Both the position numbers and the translations under genes were made by a program. The notes beneath the pieces were generated by a model. It was not told where the DNA came from, ran no database searches, and saw nothing but the letters and a program-made list of their open reading frames with translations. A DNA stretch of 10,046 nucleotides from an uncultured Eubacteriales bacterium (GTDB lineage: Bacteria; Bacillota; Clostridia; Lachnospirales; Lachnospiraceae), in contig ONXW01000166.1 in NCBI GenBank assembly GCA_900321915.1, positions 1 through 10,046 on the forward strand. The letters are read 5' to 3'. Shown piece after piece: positions 6,281 to 10,046 of this stretch. Each line of letters opens with the position of its first letter. Position 1 is the first letter of the stretch.

Positions 6281-7209
6281 AGAATTCCCTCCTCCGGATC
6301 AATCCTTTTAATAATATAGTTGGATGCCAGCAGCAGAAAACACCCGATGGCATTCTGCAGCAGGCTCGCGGCCGCGCTGTATCCGTAGTTTGCCTGCTCC
6401 AGGAGGGCTTTGTAAATATATACGTCAATCGTTTCCGTGGCGGAAAGGATCGAACCGGAATTGCGCGTAACCTGGTAAAACAGGCCGAAATCCGTATTCA
6501 GGATATGCCCCAGGTTTAAAAGCAGCAGGACAATGATGATCGGGCGCAGCATGGGCAGCGTGATATACCGCACGCGCTGCAGCACAGAAGCCCCGTCCAC
6601 GAGCGCGCTGTCATAAAGGCTCGGGTCGATGGCCGTAAGATAGGCCGTATACATCACAACCGCATAGCCGTAAGCCTTCCACGTATGCGTGACCACCAGG
6701 ATCAGCGGCCATACGGAAGGCTCCTGGTACCATCTTACCGCCGTTCCCCCTCCCCGGGTAATCAGGCTGTTCAGAAGGCCCCGGTCGGTGGACAGGAAAG
6801 CAAACAGCAGATAACTGACGATCACCCAGGACAGAAAATGCGGCAGCATGGAAACTGTCTGGAACAATCCTTTCTGCTGTTCGGAATACAGGTAGGAAAG
6901 CAGGATCGCCAGCGCAACCGGGAGCAGGGTATCAATCACCAGGAAAAGTATGTTGTAACAGAGTGTATTCCGCACGACCAGCGTCATCTGCGGGTTCAGG
7001 AACAGAAACCGGAAATTCTCAAAGCCGACCCATTTCCCGCCCATAAACAGGCTGTAGATAAACCCTTTGCCGGGAATCAGGCGGTACTGTTTAAAGGCAA
7101 GGACAATTCCGAACATCGGCAGATAGCAGAAAGCGATATACCACAGCAGCGCCGGAAGCGACAGCACAGCCAGCCCGCTGTCACTGTGTCTCCATTTTTT
7201 CTCCTTCAT
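6277..7209 (-). CDS. Sugar ABC transporter permease, LplB/YteP-type
   Basis: A membrane protein of about six transmembrane segments that starts MKEKKWRHSDSG and goes into the first segment LAVLSLPALLWYIAF. The EAA loop YDSALVDGASVLQRVRYITL followed by PMLRP and the C-terminal YIIKRIDPEEGIL identify the LplB/YteP group, partners of LplC and LipO-type binding proteins. I place the start at ATG 7209 because AGGGGAG (7220-7214) lies four bases upstream. An in-frame ATG at 7233 overlaps the exporter stop codon but has only a weak ribosome binding site; it would add eight residues (MKTCQGRV). It is translated in the same operon as LplC, with a four-base overlap at the end. Confidence 0.93.
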   Translation of the reverse strand: MKEKKWRHSDSGLAVLSLPALLWYIAFCYLPMFGIVLAFKQYRLIPGKGFIYSLFMGGKWVGFENFRFLFLNPQMTLVVRNTLCYNILFLVIDTLLPVALAILLSYLYSEQQKGLFQTVSMLPHFLSWVIVSYLLFAFLSTDRGLLNSLITRGGGTAVRWYQEPSVWPLILVVTHTWKAYGYAVVMYTAYLTAIDPSLYDSALVDGASVLQRVRYITLPMLRPIIIVLLLLNLGHILNTDFGLFYQVTRNSGSILSATETIDVYIYKALLEQANYGYSAAASLLQNAIGCFLLLASNYIIKRIDPEEGIL

Positions 7210-7220
7210 AACTCTCCCCT
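7210..7220 (-). promoter_or_regulatory. Ribosome binding site deciding the LplB start
   Basis: AGGGGAG at 7220-7214 stands four bases before ATG 7209. It favours the shorter LplB protein over the in-frame ATG at 7233, which overlaps the exporter stop but has only TGGA close by. Confidence 0.7.
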
Positions 7221-7229
7221 GACATGTTT

Positions 7230-9341
7230 TCATTTTCCATCACGAATGCCTTCTTCCGCCTGGTACAGCTCCCGGTAGGAGGAACAGCGGGCGAGAAGCT
7301 CTTCATGGCTTCCCTCGTCCAGGATCTTCCCGTCCTCCATGAACATAATCTTATCGGCATTGATAACCGTGGAAAGCCTGTGCGCAATCAGGATAATGGT
7401 GCGTGTGCCCCGGAGATTCTCCATGGCCTCCTGGATCTTCTTCTGCGTTACATTGTCCAGTGCGGAAGTGGCCTCGTCAAGGAGGATTATCCCGCATGGT
7501 TTCAGAAGGCACCTTGCCAGGGCCAGGCGCTGCCTCTGCCCTCCGGAAAGATTCACGCCGCCCTCCCCGATCAGGGAATCATACCCCTTCGGCATCTGGA
7601 CAATGTCATCGTGGATGCAGGCTTTCCTGCAGACGCTCTCCATCTCCTCATCTGAAAGACCATGCTTTACCAGCTGCAGGTTTTCGCGGATAGTCATATG
7701 GAACAGATACGGATTCTGGCTGACGGCCGTCATATTCCCCCTGAGGGTCTCCTTATCCAGCAGCCGTATATTTATGCCGTCCATCCTGATCGTTCCCCGC
7801 TCGGCTTCATTCAGCCGGCACAGCACGCGGAGCGCAGTGGATTTGCCGCAGCCGCTCCTGCCTACCAGCGCGGCCGTGGTGCCCGCCGGAATGACAAAGC
7901 TCATATCATTCAGGATCCGCCTGGCAGGATAGCGGGGATCCTCCGATTCATAGCTGAAGCTCACATGCTCGAAACAAATCTCCCCTTTCACGTCATCCAG
8001 ATGCTTTGTGCCGAACTCTTCCTTCGGGAATTCCGGACTGTTTATCAGGGCACAGACCCGCTCGGCGGACAGATTGAATCCCTTCACAAATTCAAGGAGC
8101 TCTCCCACCAGCAGGATGGCCGACGCGTCCAGCTCCGTGTAATAGCTGTAAAGAACCAGCACCATGGCCGGCGCCATGCCGTACCGTACAATGAGCAGCC
8201 CCAGAAGACAGATGAAGCCGAGTCTCCCCATATCCGCGATGCCCCACCGTACCAGCTTATATTTCCAGCTGTTCATGATCATATTCATGCGGCTGTCGTT
8301 GGCGTCGTCGACCCGTCTGGCAAGTTCCTCATGGAAAGTCTTTTCGGAATTCAGAACCTTAATATCTGTCAGTCCGTGGACCATCTCGCCCACAAAACCG
8401 GAGAAACGCTCATTGGCCGTGCGGTAGATCCTGTCATCTTTGGTCATATGCTTTGTGCGGATCAGCTCCACCGCTGTCTGGCCTGCCATAAGCAGAAAAA
8501 CCACCAGAAAGACCGGCGGGCTCACAACAAGCATCGCGATCAGGACGCCGATATACCGGCACATCTGCGAAACCATATCCGCGATGGTATTAAAGCCGGT
8601 AGCCAGTGTGGATGTATCCACTGTCAGTCTCTGGATAAACAGACCGCCGCCTTTTTCTTCGATACAGGCATTTTTAATGCGCAGGGAGGCGTCCGCAAGG
8701 TCCGTCTCAACCTCCGAAAGGACACTGGTATATACGCGGTTGTATTTCGTATTGCAGAGGAAAAGGCTATAATCGGAAAACAGGCGCACGATGAAAATGG
8801 CCAGCGCGGTCCACAGGATCTGTTCCATCGCCGAATCCGTATAAGCCACAATCACCCTGGCGCTCAGCACGGGTGCCAGGATATTCATCGCCACATTCAC
8901 CCACTGGCTTGCTACCGCCAGGAAAAACAGCCCTTTCCTCCGGGCGACATACTGCCAGACAAATTTCATGTTGCTCGCGGCAGTATTATACAGAGGAACG
9001 GAAAACGTGACATAATTGCATCCGTCACTGTACTTCCAGACAGGGCTCATCCCGGAAGACCGGCCGGCCTTCTCCAGGATCTCGCTGCCTGCGCCTGATA
9101 TGTCCACACTGTTCCCCCGGACCGAGAGAATGCAGCGGATTTCACTGAAGGCCCTGCGAAGCTGCAGGTCAAACTGTGCTGTTTCCCCCAGCATATCCCG
9201 GTAAATCAGGAGTGTTTCTTCCAGATTCAGCACAAAAACGAGGCCGTCACGGTTGGCGGCTCCCAGCTGTCTATAGAAATGTTCCGCAGAAGACAGTGCG
9301 TTTTCAATCTCTTCTGCCCTCAATTGACCATGTATGTTCAT
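7230..9341 (-). CDS. Type I ABC exporter half-transporter (membrane domain plus ATPase) with an N-terminal soluble module
   Basis: Numbered from the longest frame (TTG at 9362, 710 residues), the protein has three parts. Residues 8-130 are soluble and unlike standard exporters (see findings). Residues 131-425 hold about six membrane segments of the ABC exporter fold. Residues 460-705 are a complete ATPase: A-loop Tyr471, Walker A GRSGCGKST (501-509), Q-loop Gln549, signature LSGGQ (605-609), Walker B IILLDE ending Glu630, D-loop SALD and H-loop His661. All catalytic residues are intact, so it should hydrolyse ATP as a dimer. The substrate is unknown. I prefer ATG 9341 (703 residues) over TTG 9362, though neither has a strong ribosome binding site. 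It lies 27 bases after the upstream DMT gene, and its stop overlaps the upstream ATG option of the LplB gene. Confidence 0.93.
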   Translation of the reverse strand: MNIHGQLRAEEIENALSSAEHFYRQLGAANRDGLVFVLNLEETLLIYRDMLGETAQFDLQLRRAFSEIRCILSVRGNSVDISGAGSEILEKAGRSSGMSPVWKYSDGCNYVTFSVPLYNTAASNMKFVWQYVARRKGLFFLAVASQWVNVAMNILAPVLSARVIVAYTDSAMEQILWTALAIFIVRLFSDYSLFLCNTKYNRVYTSVLSEVETDLADASLRIKNACIEEKGGGLFIQRLTVDTSTLATGFNTIADMVSQMCRYIGVLIAMLVVSPPVFLVVFLLMAGQTAVELIRTKHMTKDDRIYRTANERFSGFVGEMVHGLTDIKVLNSEKTFHEELARRVDDANDSRMNMIMNSWKYKLVRWGIADMGRLGFICLLGLLIVRYGMAPAMVLVLYSYYTELDASAILLVGELLEFVKGFNLSAERVCALINSPEFPKEEFGTKHLDDVKGEICFEHVSFSYESEDPRYPARRILNDMSFVIPAGTTAALVGRSGCGKSTALRVLCRLNEAERGTIRMDGINIRLLDKETLRGNMTAVSQNPYLFHMTIRENLQLVKHGLSDEEMESVCRKACIHDDIVQMPKGYDSLIGEGGVNLSGGQRQRLALARCLLKPCGIILLDEATSALDNVTQKKIQEAMENLRGTRTIILIAHRLSTVINADKIMFMEDGKILDEGSHEELLARCSSYRELYQAEEGIRDGK

Positions 9342-9368
9342 ACTGTTACCAAATAACACCAAAAACTG

Positions 9369-10046
9369 TTAATGCTGTTTCCTGTCCGGCAGGGATATGA
9401 TAATCATTGCCAGCAGCACCAGGCAGCCGCCGATGACAACATTGACCGTAAGCCTTTCCTTCAGGACCGCCACAGACAGAAGTACCGTCACCACCGGCTC
9501 CAGGAGGGAAACCAGCGCAGCCACCGCAGGCCCGGTTATCTCCATCCCGGAGAAGAAGGACCACATGGCGACAACCGTAGACACAAACGCGATCAGGATC
9601 AGCGGAATATACCCGGCCGGTTCTTCCGGCGGCACAAATCCGAACACCAGGTTCAGGATTCCGTAGACGGACGCCGCCCCCAGCATGATAAAAGCCGAAG
9701 ACTGCACCCCCATCCCCGGCCCGACCACGCGTGAACCCGTCAGGATATAAACAGTATAGATTCCCGCGGAGCAGAGCGCAAACAGGATCCCCGCCAGGCT
9801 CACCTGGAAAGTCGTTCCTATGATGGCGGAAGCGCCCGCCAGCGCCAGCAGAAGGGCCGCGAGTTTTTTCCGGGTGATCCTCTCCCCGAACAGGAATGCC
9901 GATCCGGCCGTCACCAGGATGGGATGAATATAGAAAAGCAGCGCGACGACGCCTGCGGAAGCATATCGGAGCGCCATGAAATAGCACAGAGACTGCGGTG
10001 CGTAGCAGGCCGCGCCCATTAAGAACCAGTACCACCGCGCCTTTCC
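9369..10046 (-). CDS. EamA/DMT-superfamily transporter, N-terminus outside the window
   Basis: The frame is open from the window edge (GKARWYWFLMGAACYAPQ at the start of what is visible) to TAA at 9371-9369, giving about 225 residues. That is roughly the last three quarters of a normal 290-300 residue DMT protein. The end of the first EamA repeat (LFYIHPILVTAGSAFLFGER) and the full second repeat (about SLAGILFALCSAGIY to the end) are present, including the typical SLLEPVVTVLLSVAVLKERL. An in-frame ATG at 10019 exists but lies inside a membrane segment and should not be used as the start. Substrate and direction are not readable. It is the most upstream gene seen and may start the operon. Confidence 0.9.
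   Translation of the reverse strand, partial: GKARWYWFLMGAACYAPQSLCYFMALRYASAGVVALLFYIHPILVTAGSAFLFGERITRKKLAALLLALAGASAIIGTTFQVSLAGILFALCSAGIYTVYILTGSRVVGPGMGVQSSAFIMLGAASVYGILNLVFGFVPPEEPAGYIPLILIAFVSTVVAMWSFFSGMEITGPAVAALVSLLEPVVTVLLSVAVLKERLTVNVVIGGCLVLLAMIIISLPDRKQH

Noticed and set aside
7662..9098. A 478-codon open frame on the plus strand
   Set aside because: It lies antisense to the ABC exporter, whose full set of ATPase motifs proves the minus strand is coding. The plus-strand product is low-complexity, rich in His/Gln/Arg, and matches no family.

Overview
All eleven genes that can be supported lie on the minus strand, packed tightly, with no stretch over 70 bases free of coding sequence. 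The GC-rich codon use, GGAGG-type ribosome binding sites, LplABC-type solute importer, Fe-S-rich redox proteins without any respiratory-chain gene, and NimA-like flavoprotein all suggest an anaerobic Gram-positive Clostridia, most likely a Lachnospiraceae-type gut bacterium. This is inference from gene content; no 16S or marker gene is present.

Reading in the direction of transcription (from high to low coordinates): a DMT/EamA transporter cut by the window edge (to 9369); a type I ABC exporter with an extra soluble N-terminal module (9341-7230); an importer set of two LplB/LplC-type permeases and a lipoprotein binding protein (7209-3831); two 4Fe-4S proteins (3821-2251); a NimA-like FMN split-barrel protein (2201-1731); and a second DMT transporter (1672-797). 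Several junctions overlap by four bases (exporter/LplB, LplB/LplC, and the two Fe-S genes) and the others are 5 to about 60 bases apart. I see no convincing internal terminator, so these may form one long operon or two stacked ones. The importer has no dedicated ATPase, which is normal for this family: it usually borrows a shared MsmX-like ATPase encoded elsewhere. The exporter's own ATPase is fused to its membrane domain and probably does not serve the importer.

Below position 797 is a separate unit: an XRE-type helix-turn-helix protein with a conserved C-terminal region (730-182), overlapping by four bases the start of a second protein (185 to beyond position 1) that looks like the beginning of a HipA/CtkA-like kinase. 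Between this unit and the second DMT gene is an AT-rich 66-base gap with a striking nested palindrome: two 17-bp dyads of identical half-sites (CTACTAA-N3-TTAGTAG), together forming a perfect 19-bp inverted repeat. One dyad fits exactly as the 17-base spacer of a candidate promoter whose predicted start falls on the ATG, implying a leaderless, autorepressed toxin-antitoxin-like operon. This is the most interesting signal in the window. The next two are the N-terminal module on the ABC exporter and the free-standing ferredoxin domain that resembles the tail of an aldo/keto reductase.
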